Positions 25,205-34,511 of a stretch of 64,000 nt of DNA are shown here, one piece after another. Position numbers and translations under genes: made by a program. This DNA is from Maricaulis sp048268525 (GTDB lineage: Bacteria; Pseudomonadota; Alphaproteobacteria; Caulobacterales; Maricaulaceae): contig NZ_JBLWVH010000003.1 of assembly GCF_048268525.1 (NCBI RefSeq), forward strand, positions 1 to 64,000, in the 5' to 3' direction. A model generated the notes under the pieces. It was not told where the DNA came from. It made no database searches and saw nothing but the letters and a program-made list of their open reading frames with translations. How positions within the stretch are numbered: position 1 is the stretch's first letter; each line of letters starts with the position of its first letter.

Positions 25205-25518
25205 GATCCGGTCTCCTTGAGACGGTTGAGAATGGTTCGGTAACCCTGCCAGGGTTCCTGGCTGAGAAAACGGGCGACACGCGTCACAGTAGTGGTGCTG
25301 GCGCCGGTCATTTCGGAGATTTCACGATAGGAATGCCCGCCCTCGGCCAACAGGCCTGCCACCCGCCAGCGCTCGGTCAGCGTCTTCATCTCGCCGGGGG
25401 TCAGGAGATCACGCAGGAAGCGCTCGGCCTCCCCGGCGTCTTTCAGGGCGAGTATGGCGGCGCTCAGGGCGCTGAGGTCGGTGGGTCCGTCACTGCGGCC
25501 CGCTGCGGGATCGGTCAT
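25201..25518 (-). CDS. TrpR/YerC-family regulator at head of his operon
   Basis: A 105-residue protein of the TrpR-like YerC/YecD family. The helix-turn-helix is GGHSYREISEMTGASTTTVTRVARFL, preceded by LTPGEMKTLTERWRVAGLL as in TrpR. ATG 25518 has AAGGAG at good spacing. Relatives in Firmicutes have been proposed as histidine-responsive repressors of his genes. Being the first gene of the his operon, overlapping hisG, and sitting under a perfect palindrome all support autoregulation together with his genes. Histidine as ligand is inference. Confidence 0.85.
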   Translation of the reverse strand: MTDPAAGRSDGPTDLSALSAAILALKDAGEAERFLRDLLTPGEMKTLTERWRVAGLLAEGGHSYREISEMTGASTTTVTRVARFLSQEPWQGYRTILNRLKETGS

Positions 25519-25547
25519 GGGTCTGGCTCCTTGATGGCGGGTATAGC

Positions 25548-25565
25548 GTGTTAGCGCGCTAACAC
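25548..25565. promoter_or_regulatory. Candidate operator and promoter of the his operon
   Basis: GTGTTAGCGCGCTAACAC is a perfect 18-bp palindrome 30 bp upstream of the regulator ATG. On minus it lies between a possible -35 (TTGTGT) and a possible -10 (TATACC, 16 bases apart), where a bound repressor would block RNA polymerase. Confidence 0.7.
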
Positions 25566-25632
25566 AATAACAAATTTCACAAGGATGCAGCGCCGCAACG
25601 GCATTGCCGATCAAGGCAGGCTGATCTTATAT

Positions 25633-25653
25633 GTGCAGAGCTACGCAATTAAC
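25633..25653. promoter_or_regulatory. Candidate persulfide-repressor operator 1
   Basis: GTGC-N8-GCAATTAAC directly upstream of the ArsR-type gene. It matches the box at 26562-26582 at most positions (shared TGCANAGYTACGCAAWTAAC), which suggests autoregulation. Confidence 0.65.
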
Positions 25654-25663
25654 GGAACGCGCC

Positions 25664-25978
25664 ATGCAGTATGATGAAATGAAGCCGATGGCAGAAACGA
25701 TTGCGGACCTGATGAAGACGCTCGCCCATCCCAGCCGGCTGCTGGCGCTGTGTGCGATGATGGAGAAGGAACGCTCGGTCGGCGAGCTTGCGACGGCGCT
25801 TGGCATGCGCGACCAGGCAATGTCCCAGCAATTGGCCATCCTGCGCAACAAGGGGTTGGTCGCCACACGGCGTGACGGCCAGACCATCTATTATGGCCTC
25901 GCCGACGCCCGGATCGAAACAGTGATGGCGGCGCTCTACACGACCTATTGCGCCCCGGAGACGGCAGCAAAGCCCTAA
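25664..25978 (+). CDS. BigR/SqrR-type persulfide-sensing ArsR-family repressor
   Basis: A 104-residue winged-helix repressor (recognition region MRDQAMSQQLAILRNKGLVATRRDGQ split around residues 48-73). Two cysteines, C30 in LLALCAMM and C96 in TTYCAPE, are 66 residues apart, the same spacing as the tetrasulfide-forming pair of SqrR (41/107) and BigR (42/108). Metal-sensing ArsR motifs are absent. Its neighbours (rhodanese, persulfide dioxygenase-like enzyme, SulP) are the usual BigR targets. I chose ATG 25664 over 25631 because the operator would otherwise lie inside the gene. Confidence 0.87.
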   Translation: MQYDEMKPMAETIADLMKTLAHPSRLLALCAMMEKERSVGELATALGMRDQAMSQQLAILRNKGLVATRRDGQTIYYGLADARIETVMAALYTTYCAPETAAKP

Positions 25979-26031
25979 CGCGACCGCGAACCCAGCCTGG
26001 CGAGGAACCGGCCGAACAGGCAAAAGCCAGT

Positions 26032-26502
26032 CTACCGCGCCCGGGACAGCAGGACAGCCACACCCGCCGCAAGGATCAGCCACCAGGGCGAGACCGACAC
26101 TGCCAGGCCGATCGAAATCACAACCAGCACGGTCGCGCTTGCGGCGACAGCCCGCGGGACCGTCCACCCTGATGCGCCCCGGTCGTCCCGTTCCGTCGGA
26201 AGGCCCGCCGCCTTCCATTTGAGGATGCCGCCCCTCATATGGCCGGCAAGCTCGACCCCTTGTGACCGGCACATCTCCAGCGCCCGCGCCGAGCGCACAC
26301 CGGAGCGGCAGTGAAGCACCACCGCTCGGCCCTCGCTTTCAGGAAGCTCACCCGGCCGAAAACGGGACAATGGAACCAGCAAGGCCTCGGGGATGCGCTC
26401 CGACGCATGCTCGCCCGGCTCTCGCACGTCGATCAGCCGGAAGTGTCCGGCCTTCAGACCAGCCTGTATCTCCGCCGGTTCAAATTCCTTATGGTCTGTC
26501 AT
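26032..26502 (-). CDS. Rhodanese-like sulfurtransferase with membrane anchor
   Basis: A 156-residue protein: rhodanese domain at about residues 5-103 (IDVREPGEHASERIPEALLVPL; active loop LHCRSGVRSARA with the persulfide-carrying Cys), then two membrane spans (about 115-155) as in YgaP-type proteins. It would move sulfane sulfur at the inner membrane, probably handing it on or receiving it during sulfide detoxification. ATG 26502 has GGAGG seven bases upstream. It is divergent from the dioxygenase-like gene and shares its operator region. Confidence 0.88.
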   Translation of the reverse strand: MTDHKEFEPAEIQAGLKAGHFRLIDVREPGEHASERIPEALLVPLSRFRPGELPESEGRAVVLHCRSGVRSARALEMCRSQGVELAGHMRGGILKWKAAGLPTERDDRGASGWTVPRAVAASATVLVVISIGLAVSVSPWWLILAAGVAVLLSRAR

Positions 26503-26561
26503 AATGCTCCTCCATTCATCCATTCGTCCGAAGCGGGCCGCCACCTCTTGCATTATCGTAG

Positions 26562-26582
26562 TTGCATAGTTACGCAAATAAC
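26562..26582. promoter_or_regulatory. Candidate persulfide-repressor operator 2
   Basis: TTGC-N8-GCAAATAAC in the 131-bp gap between the divergent rhodanese and dioxygenase-like genes. It shares TACGCAAWTAAC and the TGC-N8-GCAA layout with the box in front of the repressor gene, 930 bp away. Confidence 0.65.
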
Positions 26583-26633
26583 CTATATGCAGGATAGACA
26601 ACGGTTCAACAGACAGACCGAAAGGCCGGGCCC

Positions 26634-27503
26634 ATGACCCAGACACCCACCGTCAAAGCCTTCTTCGATGAAGACACCTTCACCGTCAGCTATGTCGTGT
26701 CCGATCCGGAAACCCGTAGAGCTGCGATCATCGACTCGGTACTCGATTTCGATCCGGCCTCGGGGCGCACGGCGACACGCTCCGCCGACGCCCTGCTCGA
26801 CCATGTCCGCCGCGAAGGCCTGACGGTCGACTGGATCCTGGAAACACATGTCCATGCCGACCACCTCTCCGCTGCGCCCTATCTGGCGCGCGAGACGGGC
26901 GGCCGGATTGGCATCGGCTCCCATGTGACCCATGTCCAGTCCGTGTTCGGAGACCTGTTTCACGCTGACTCGGATTTCGCACGGGACGGCTCGCAGTTCG
27001 GGCATTTGTTCGAGGATGGTGAGCGTTTCTCGATCGGCTCGATCGAATCCGAAACCATCTACACACCGGGCCATACGCCAGCCTGCATGGTCTATCATAT
27101 TGGCGACGTGGCCTTTGTCGGCGACACGCTTTTCATGCCCGACTTCGGCACCGCCCGGTGTGACTTCCCCGGCGGAGATGCCCGTGCCCTCTACCAATCC
27201 ATCCAGAAAATCTTCGCCCTGCCTGACGCCACAACCCTCTACATGTGCCACGACTACAAGGCACCCGGGCGCGATCATTTCGCCTGGAAAACGACCGTCG
27301 GCGAGCAGAAGGCCCGCAATATCCATGTCCATACCGGTATCAGCGAGGACGAATTCGTCGCCATGCGCACCGCCCGCGACGCCGAACTCGCCATGCCGCG
27401 CCTGATCCTGCCTTCGGTGCAGGTCAACATGCGCGCCGGCAATCTGCCGGAACCGGAGGACAATGGCCGCCGCTATCTGAAAATTCCGCTGGATTCGGTC
27501 TGA
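26634..27503 (+). CDS. Persulfide dioxygenase-like metallo-beta-lactamase-fold protein (Blh/ETHE1 type)
   Basis: A 289-residue MBL-fold protein of the Blh group within the ETHE1-like family. Metal residues: ETHVHADHLSAA (HxHxDH), YTPGHTPACMVYH and VGDTLFMPDFGTARCDFPGG. ETHE1-like enzymes oxidise glutathione persulfide to sulfite; Blh proteins are repeatedly encoded with BigR. Iron use and the exact substrate are inferred. It is followed 3 bp later by a SulP transporter, so they are cotranscribed. Confidence 0.88.
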   Translation: MTQTPTVKAFFDEDTFTVSYVVSDPETRRAAIIDSVLDFDPASGRTATRSADALLDHVRREGLTVDWILETHVHADHLSAAPYLARETGGRIGIGSHVTHVQSVFGDLFHADSDFARDGSQFGHLFEDGERFSIGSIESETIYTPGHTPACMVYHIGDVAFVGDTLFMPDFGTARCDFPGGDARALYQSIQKIFALPDATTLYMCHDYKAPGRDHFAWKTTVGEQKARNIHVHTGISEDEFVAMRTARDAELAMPRLILPSVQVNMRAGNLPEPEDNGRRYLKIPLDSV

Positions 27504-27506
27504 GCC

Positions 27507-29255
27507 ATGAACTGGCTGCGGCGCCTCCTGCCCGGGCTTGAATGGCTCGATGGCTATGACGGCAAACGGTTGACCCAGGACGGGCTGGCCAGCCTGGTCA
27601 CAGCCATCCTGCTGATCCCGCAGAGCCTCGCTTACGCCCTGCTCGCCGGACTGCCCCCGCAGGCAGGGCTCTACGCCTCGATCGCCCCCCTGCTTGCCTA
27701 TGCGCTTTTCGGTTCCAGCCGTGTGCTGGCGGTTGGGCCTGTAGCGGTGATCTCATTGATGACCGCAGCCGCTATTGGTTCGCTCGGCCTGACAGACCCG
27801 GCCGACCTGATGGCCGCCGCCGGCGCCCTCGCCCTGCTGTCCAGCGTCTTCCTGTTATTGTTCGGCGTATTCCGGCTCGGCAGCGTCGCCAATTTCCTGT
27901 CCCGGCCGGTGGTCGAGGCCTTCATCACGGCATCGACCGTCCTCATCATCGCCAGCCAGCTTCGGCATTTTCTTGGTGTCGAGATGGACGGCGCGACAAT
28001 CCCGGAACTGGCGGTCTCGTTTGCCCGTCACTATGACGGGATCAACACCACAGCGCTGATCATGGGCGTGATCAGCCTGGCATTCCTGTTGGCCTCGCGC
28101 TCGCTCTTGCCGGACATTTTGAAACGCATCGGACTGACGGCCGGCTTGATCAGCATCCTGACCCGGATCGCGCCGGCAGCGCTGGTGGCCCTGACCGCCC
28201 TCACCGCCTGGACCTTCGGGCTGCAGGACCGGACCGGCCTGTCGATCGTCGGTGAGTTGCCGTCCGGACTGCCCCCGTTCGCCTTCCCGATCGTACCGCT
28301 TGAGACCTGGCGCGCGCTGATCGGACCGGCAGCATTGATCTCTCTGGTCGGCTTTGTCGAGAGCGTATCGGTCGGACAATCCCTTGCCGCGCGGCGCCGC
28401 GAAACGATCAATCCGAACCGGGAATTGCTGGGCCTGGGCGCTGCCAATGCGGCTGCTGCCTTTTCGGGGGGGTATCCGGTCACAGGCGGGTTTGCCCGGT
28501 CAGTCGTGAATGAATCGGCCGGCGCGGAGACTCCGCTCGCCGGCGTCTTCACCGCGGTCCTCATTCTGCTGGTCGCCGCCTTTTTGACCCCGCTCTTCTA
28601 TCACCTGCCCAAAGCCGCGCTGGCCGCGACCATTCTGGCGGCGATCTGGCGGATGGCGAATTTCCATGACGCCTGGCTGGCCTGGAAATACTCCCACGCC
28701 GATGGCGCCGCAGCTTTTCTGACGCTTGTCGGCGTGCTCTTTCTCGGCGTCGAAATCGGCCTGACCCTGGGTGTCGCCCTGTCAGTCGGGCTTGTCCTGC
28801 AACGCTCCATGCGCCCCCACTGGGCCGAGGTCGGTCAGGTTCCGCGCACCCATCATTTTCGAAACATCAATCGCCACGAAGTGATCTGTTCGCCGCATGT
28901 GGTGTCACTGCGGATCGATGAAGCGCTCTATTTCGCCAATGCCCGATTCCTCGAAGACCTGGCGGGCGAGATCATCGCCCGCGAAAGTCGCCCGACCGAC
29001 CTTGTACTGCTCTTCCCCGCCGTCAACTTCGTTGATGCGAGCGCACTTGGCAGCCTGCGGGTGATCAATGCCCGTCTCGGGGACGCCGGGGTCAAACTCC
29101 ACCTGTCCGAGGTCAAGGGCCCGGTCGCGGACAAGTTGCTGGAAGCCGGTTTCTACGAAGAATTATCCGGCGAGGTTTTCCTGTCCCACTACGCCGCAAT
29201 GCGCACGCTTGACCCTCAAACGACATTGACGGCGGAGGGCGTGTCGCCCGGCTGA
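27507..29255 (+). CDS. SulP-family anion transporter with STAS domain
   Basis: A 582-residue protein with a 14-segment SulP membrane domain (residues about 20-430; signature QSLAYALLAGLPPQAGLYASI; later NAAAAFSGGYPVTGGFARSVVN) and a C-terminal STAS domain (about 450-560; DEALYFANARFLEDL, NFVDASALGSLRVI). SulP proteins move sulfate, bicarbonate or related anions. Located 3 bp after the persulfide dioxygenase-like gene, it may export sulfite or another oxidised sulfur product, or import sulfate. Direction is not shown by the sequence. Confidence 0.9.
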   Translation: MNWLRRLLPGLEWLDGYDGKRLTQDGLASLVTAILLIPQSLAYALLAGLPPQAGLYASIAPLLAYALFGSSRVLAVGPVAVISLMTAAAIGSLGLTDPADLMAAAGALALLSSVFLLLFGVFRLGSVANFLSRPVVEAFITASTVLIIASQLRHFLGVEMDGATIPELAVSFARHYDGINTTALIMGVISLAFLLASRSLLPDILKRIGLTAGLISILTRIAPAALVALTALTAWTFGLQDRTGLSIVGELPSGLPPFAFPIVPLETWRALIGPAALISLVGFVESVSVGQSLAARRRETINPNRELLGLGAANAAAAFSGGYPVTGGFARSVVNESAGAETPLAGVFTAVLILLVAAFLTPLFYHLPKAALAATILAAIWRMANFHDAWLAWKYSHADGAAAFLTLVGVLFLGVEIGLTLGVALSVGLVLQRSMRPHWAEVGQVPRTHHFRNINRHEVICSPHVVSLRIDEALYFANARFLEDLAGEIIARESRPTDLVLLFPAVNFVDASALGSLRVINARLGDAGVKLHLSEVKGPVADKLLEAGFYEELSGEVFLSHYAAMRTLDPQTTLTAEGVSPG

Positions 29256-29276
29256 CAGGCCTCAACCTGCCCTGAG

Positions 29277-29301
29277 GCGGACAGCCTGTTTGCCTGTCCG
29301 C
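29277..29301 (+). terminator. Hairpin after SulP gene
   Basis: Perfect 8-bp stem GCGGACAG/CTGTCCGC with a 9-base loop, 20 bp after the SulP stop and ahead of acs. There is no clear T run, so its termination role is weakly supported. Confidence 0.4.
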
Positions 29302-29352
29302 ACTGAATCGCTATCGTTCTGCGCGAAACCGAACACGCGAGGCGATTCCGAC

Positions 29353-31308
<1,956 letters not shown>

Positions 31309-31311
31309 GGG

Positions 31312-32817
31312 TCACCGGGGCTCGGTCGCGGGCGTGGCTTGGCTGAGCCTGACTTCAACCCGTCCGCCGGCGAACGCGTATCCGCGTATGGCGACAAAGG
31401 CAGGGATGGCGCTGAGCTCGCCGACCACGAATCGTGGATCGAGGGAATAGGCGCCATCCGGCCCCGGACTGTCATCCACAGTCGCGATCAGAGTTCGGTC
31501 GGCGTCATAGAGCCGTATGAACGGGTCCATGCCGTCCAGTCCCATGACTGTCAGCTCATCACCGCTCTCCCCGCCACTGAGTCCGACCAGCACCCATTCA
31601 TTGGCCGGCACCTCGAGGCGCTCACCGACTTGCCCATCATCCGGCCAAGCCAGACGGGCGGCCTCGTCCGTGAAATCGCCGACTGCCGGATAAAAATCCT
31701 GGCTACTGTAGGATTGCGTCGTGCCATTACCGGGCCGGAGCGATGCACTGACCAGGGTAGCTGAGCCCGAAACCGCCTCCAGTCCACGTTCAATGCAAAG
31801 CTGCCGCCGGTCTTCCAGTGCCAGCCGGTCGGTCTCCTCGACCGGCAACTCGAAACCGGGATAGGGGCCGGTCGCGACGTGATTGAAATTGAGTTCGCTC
31901 TGGCACGGCAGGGAAGCTCCGGTGCGGGCCGCCCGCCTGTATTCAAGCCGCAGGGAGTTATACTCCCACATCGCCTGACAGCCGAGCCGGGTCACAACCA
32001 TGTCGTCCCGCTGGCCTTCCGGGTAGTCGAGAACGCCCAAGGCTTTGAGCACATCCAGATTGGCATCGATCTCGTCACGATCCGGCGGTCTGAAATCGAT
32101 CTCGTGAAAGCGGCCCAGCAGGATGGTTCGATAGGTCTGGTAAAGTTCGGACGAGCGCATTGAGGAGGCGACACTGCGAGCGACGGCATCGTCGAGCACA
32201 CAACCAATGAAGTCGCGCAGGGCATCGTCATCAATGGTAGCGATATTGCCGAATTTCCCGACGGGCTGCGACCCGTCGGCCGCCGCACCCAGCCCAAGCA
32301 GCTCGTCGTCAAAGCCTTCCAGCATGGCGTGCAGGTCAAGCGCCACCGTCCGCGTATCAAAGACACTGAAGCGATGGACGTCGGCCTCGAGCGCAGACAC
32401 CGACTCGGCTTCTTCCTGATTCTGTATGGAGCGGGCGAGCCGCAGGATATCGTCAGGCGAAATGATCAAGGCGGCGATCAGCATCATGCCCAGGAATCGC
32501 ATCACCCCGTCATTGGACTTCAGGGCAAAGGCAAAGATGAGCGCGGCGCCGGCGAGTGCGATGACGGCTTCGAACACCCGATTGAAGGGAAAGGCGTTGA
32601 GCGCATAGACAAGAGCGAACACGACAATGACGGCGAAACTGACCCAGAAGCTGCGCATAGCCAGTCGTTCCAGCAGGCTGTGCCAGTCGGGACTTTCCCA
32701 GAAACGCCAGCGGATCAGACCACCCTTTCCGGTTTGCGGTGCCGGCCCCGACCCTTCCTCCGGTGCGCCTTCGGACGCCTCCGCTGCAGCAGCCTGGTCC
32801 TCGTCGCGCTCCGACAT
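31312..32817 (-). CDS. Unknown membrane-anchored protein with large soluble domain
   Basis: A 501-residue protein that I do not recognise. Residues 1-40 are polar, rich in Ala/Glu/Gly; three hydrophobic segments follow (about 58-80, 85-100, 107-125), and the rest (130-501) is soluble. It contains four cysteines (IGCVLDD, RLGCQAM, LPCQSE, QLCIERG). The last about 100 residues (NEWVLVGLSGGESGDELTV, DPFIRLYDADRTLIATVDDS) resemble a pre-peptidase C-terminal type beta domain. ATG 32817 has GGAGGG seven bases upstream. No operon partner is evident. Confidence 0.65.
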   Translation of the reverse strand: MSERDEDQAAAAEASEGAPEEGSGPAPQTGKGGLIRWRFWESPDWHSLLERLAMRSFWVSFAVIVVFALVYALNAFPFNRVFEAVIALAGAALIFAFALKSNDGVMRFLGMMLIAALIISPDDILRLARSIQNQEEAESVSALEADVHRFSVFDTRTVALDLHAMLEGFDDELLGLGAAADGSQPVGKFGNIATIDDDALRDFIGCVLDDAVARSVASSMRSSELYQTYRTILLGRFHEIDFRPPDRDEIDANLDVLKALGVLDYPEGQRDDMVVTRLGCQAMWEYNSLRLEYRRAARTGASLPCQSELNFNHVATGPYPGFELPVEETDRLALEDRRQLCIERGLEAVSGSATLVSASLRPGNGTTQSYSSQDFYPAVGDFTDEAARLAWPDDGQVGERLEVPANEWVLVGLSGGESGDELTVMGLDGMDPFIRLYDADRTLIATVDDSPGPDGAYSLDPRFVVGELSAIPAFVAIRGYAFAGGRVEVRLSQATPATEPR

Positions 32818-33004
32818 GTCACGCCCTCCATTCAACCCGAGCGCACACTATACCAGGAACCGACCTGAGCGCGAATCGCTTCGGTTTGCCGGGCACAAGC
32901 CGGTCCACACCGGTTTTCGTGCGCTCTGGCGGACCAGCCCCTCGCCGCCCCGCACAAAAGCCGCTATAGCCAAGGCAGTCCCTACCCGCCGAGCGGAGTT
33001 TATC

Positions 33005-33523
33005 GTGCGTATCCGATTTGCCTTACTTGCCCTGACCTCCATTGGCGCGCTGTCTGCCTGTGCCACCGAAACCGTGCCCATGTGCCGGGCCCCGCAGGCG
33101 CATGAATTGGCGGCCTTCTCGGCCATCATCAGTCATAACGAGACGGCGGTCGCCGACGCGATGGCGCCGGGCCGGCTGCAAAACGCCTTCATCTCGCGCG
33201 ACCCGATGGTGAGAAGCCATGTCTGGGGCAGTGAGGGCAATACGCGCGGCACGGTGACCGGCGTGTTGAGCCAACCACCGCTGTGCATTTTCGACGATCC
33301 GGGCTTTGTGGCGACGGAAGCCTCGCGCCAGATCCTGGTCTATCCGCAGCGCGCCCATGACCGGGTCGCCCCGCCTGTGGAAACCCCGCTGGCCGACGCG
33401 CCCCTGCCCTGGGGCACCTATCGCGGCGATTACATGACCTGCCGCTTCGAACAGACGGCCAGCGGTTGGAAGTTGGCGGATCTGTGCGGGTACCGGATGC
33501 CCGGCACGGGTGTGACGGGGTAG
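33005..33523 (+). CDS. Unknown lipoprotein
   Basis: A 172-residue protein starting at GTG 33005 (GGAG at about seven bases). The signal ends in a lipobox-like IGALSAC, so it is probably acylated and envelope-bound. The mature part has three further cysteines (PMCRAP, PLCIFDD, MTCRFEQ) plus DLCGYRM near the end and a C-terminal WKLADLCGYRMPG strand. I cannot assign a family. The next gene starts 23 bp later and is also exported, so the two may form an operon. Confidence 0.65.
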   Translation: MRIRFALLALTSIGALSACATETVPMCRAPQAHELAAFSAIISHNETAVADAMAPGRLQNAFISRDPMVRSHVWGSEGNTRGTVTGVLSQPPLCIFDDPGFVATEASRQILVYPQRAHDRVAPPVETPLADAPLPWGTYRGDYMTCRFEQTASGWKLADLCGYRMPGTGVTG

Positions 33524-33546
33524 GCGGACACAAGACTGGAGCGCCC

Positions 33547-34206
33547 ATGGCGAGTTTCGCGCTGACGATCCTCCTCGCTCTCGGCTTGGATGGCGGAGCC
33601 GTGGCTCAAGACGCGGTTGATCTTCCCGTTTTCCCGTTACCGAGCTTCACCGCTCGGCACGACGTTTATCGCCTTTGCGACGAGTCCAGTGAATGCACCT
33701 TTTCCGTCTTCGTCGAACAGGAGAACGGCGAGCTCGCCGAGCTGCACTATCGCGGTACGGATCAGCGCGCCCCCGACACAATACGGGTGTTCCACCGTCT
33801 GTCGGACGCACAAGGGGCTTGGCGTGAAGCAACAACGCTCGAGCGCGGGGAAGAGGCTCGCCTCTTTCTGGATATTGGCCACTGCCTGACGATGCCTCGC
33901 CGCAATCTACTCACATGTGGTGTGCCTGAGGAGCGCCAGGGCGACGCACACCTTACGGACGGTCCAGACGGATCGGTGCTCTCTTTGTGTACGAGCGGGA
34001 CCTTGCAGACCCAGTTCAGCTATGATCCTGACGGAATCCTCAGGCAGGTGTACTGGGCAAATGAACAACGCTCTGCTGACGATCTAGATTGCGACCAAGT
34101 CGCGCCGACAACTCGCGCGTTTGTCTTGGATAGTGGGACATCACTCGATCGACCACTACTCCCCGGCCCTCTCGTTGAGCCATCGAGCGCGTTCGACCCG
34201 AATTGA
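33547..34206 (+). CDS. Unknown secreted protein
   Basis: A 219-residue protein with a short signal peptide (MASFALTILLALGLDGGAVA). The mature part has paired cysteines (LCDESSECTF; HCLTM with LTCGV; LCTSGT; DLDCDQ) that could form disulfides in the periplasm. It has no known domain that I recognise. ATG 33547 has GGAG five bases upstream. Codon use in the second half is less GC-biased than in most neighbours. A family A palindromic repeat follows 57 bp downstream. Confidence 0.55.
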   Translation: MASFALTILLALGLDGGAVAQDAVDLPVFPLPSFTARHDVYRLCDESSECTFSVFVEQENGELAELHYRGTDQRAPDTIRVFHRLSDAQGAWREATTLERGEEARLFLDIGHCLTMPRRNLLTCGVPEERQGDAHLTDGPDGSVLSLCTSGTLQTQFSYDPDGILRQVYWANEQRSADDLDCDQVAPTTRAFVLDSGTSLDRPLLPGPLVEPSSAFDPN

Positions 34207-34262
34207 CAGCTGTCGGCTCGCGATCAAGCCCGCACCACGTCGGAGGGCAGAACCCACCATAG

Positions 34263-34384
34263 TTTGCTTGTCAGCCACCAAGCCGGATCCTGTTTTCCAG
34301 CTCAAGGGTGAAACCGCGCAGCGGCGCTCCGCGCCCTTGACCTGGAAAACAGGATCCGGCGCACTCTCGGCAAGCGATCAATGA
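34263..34384. repeat. Palindromic intergenic repeat, family A, copy 2
   Basis: Conserved core (CTCAAGGGTGAAACCGCGCA to CCCTTGACC) flanked by a perfect 18-bp inverted repeat, CCGGATCCTGTTTTCCAG and CTGGAAAACAGGATCCGG, with outer TTGCTTG/CAAGC. The arm sequence differs from copies 1 and 3 but is fully self-complementary. It fills much of the gap between 34207 and 34511. Confidence 0.75.
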
Positions 34385-34436
34385 GCAGGCGTGTGCTAAC
34401 GCACGCCCTCCTACCCCGCTCCCCCCGAACAAATAC

Positions 34437-34473
34437 GGGGCCCGGGTCGGTCATTCGACCTCACCCGGACCCC
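34437..34473 (-). terminator. Hairpin downstream of aceB
   Basis: On minus, GGGGTCCGGGT and ACCCGGGCCCC form an 11-bp stem with one G-T pair and a 15-base loop, 39 bp after the aceB stop. A short T-rich tail (GTATTTGTT) follows. Confidence 0.5.
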
Positions 34474-34511
34474 GCGCCTGAGACGACCAACCGTCATCAG
34501 CCTGTTTGTGC

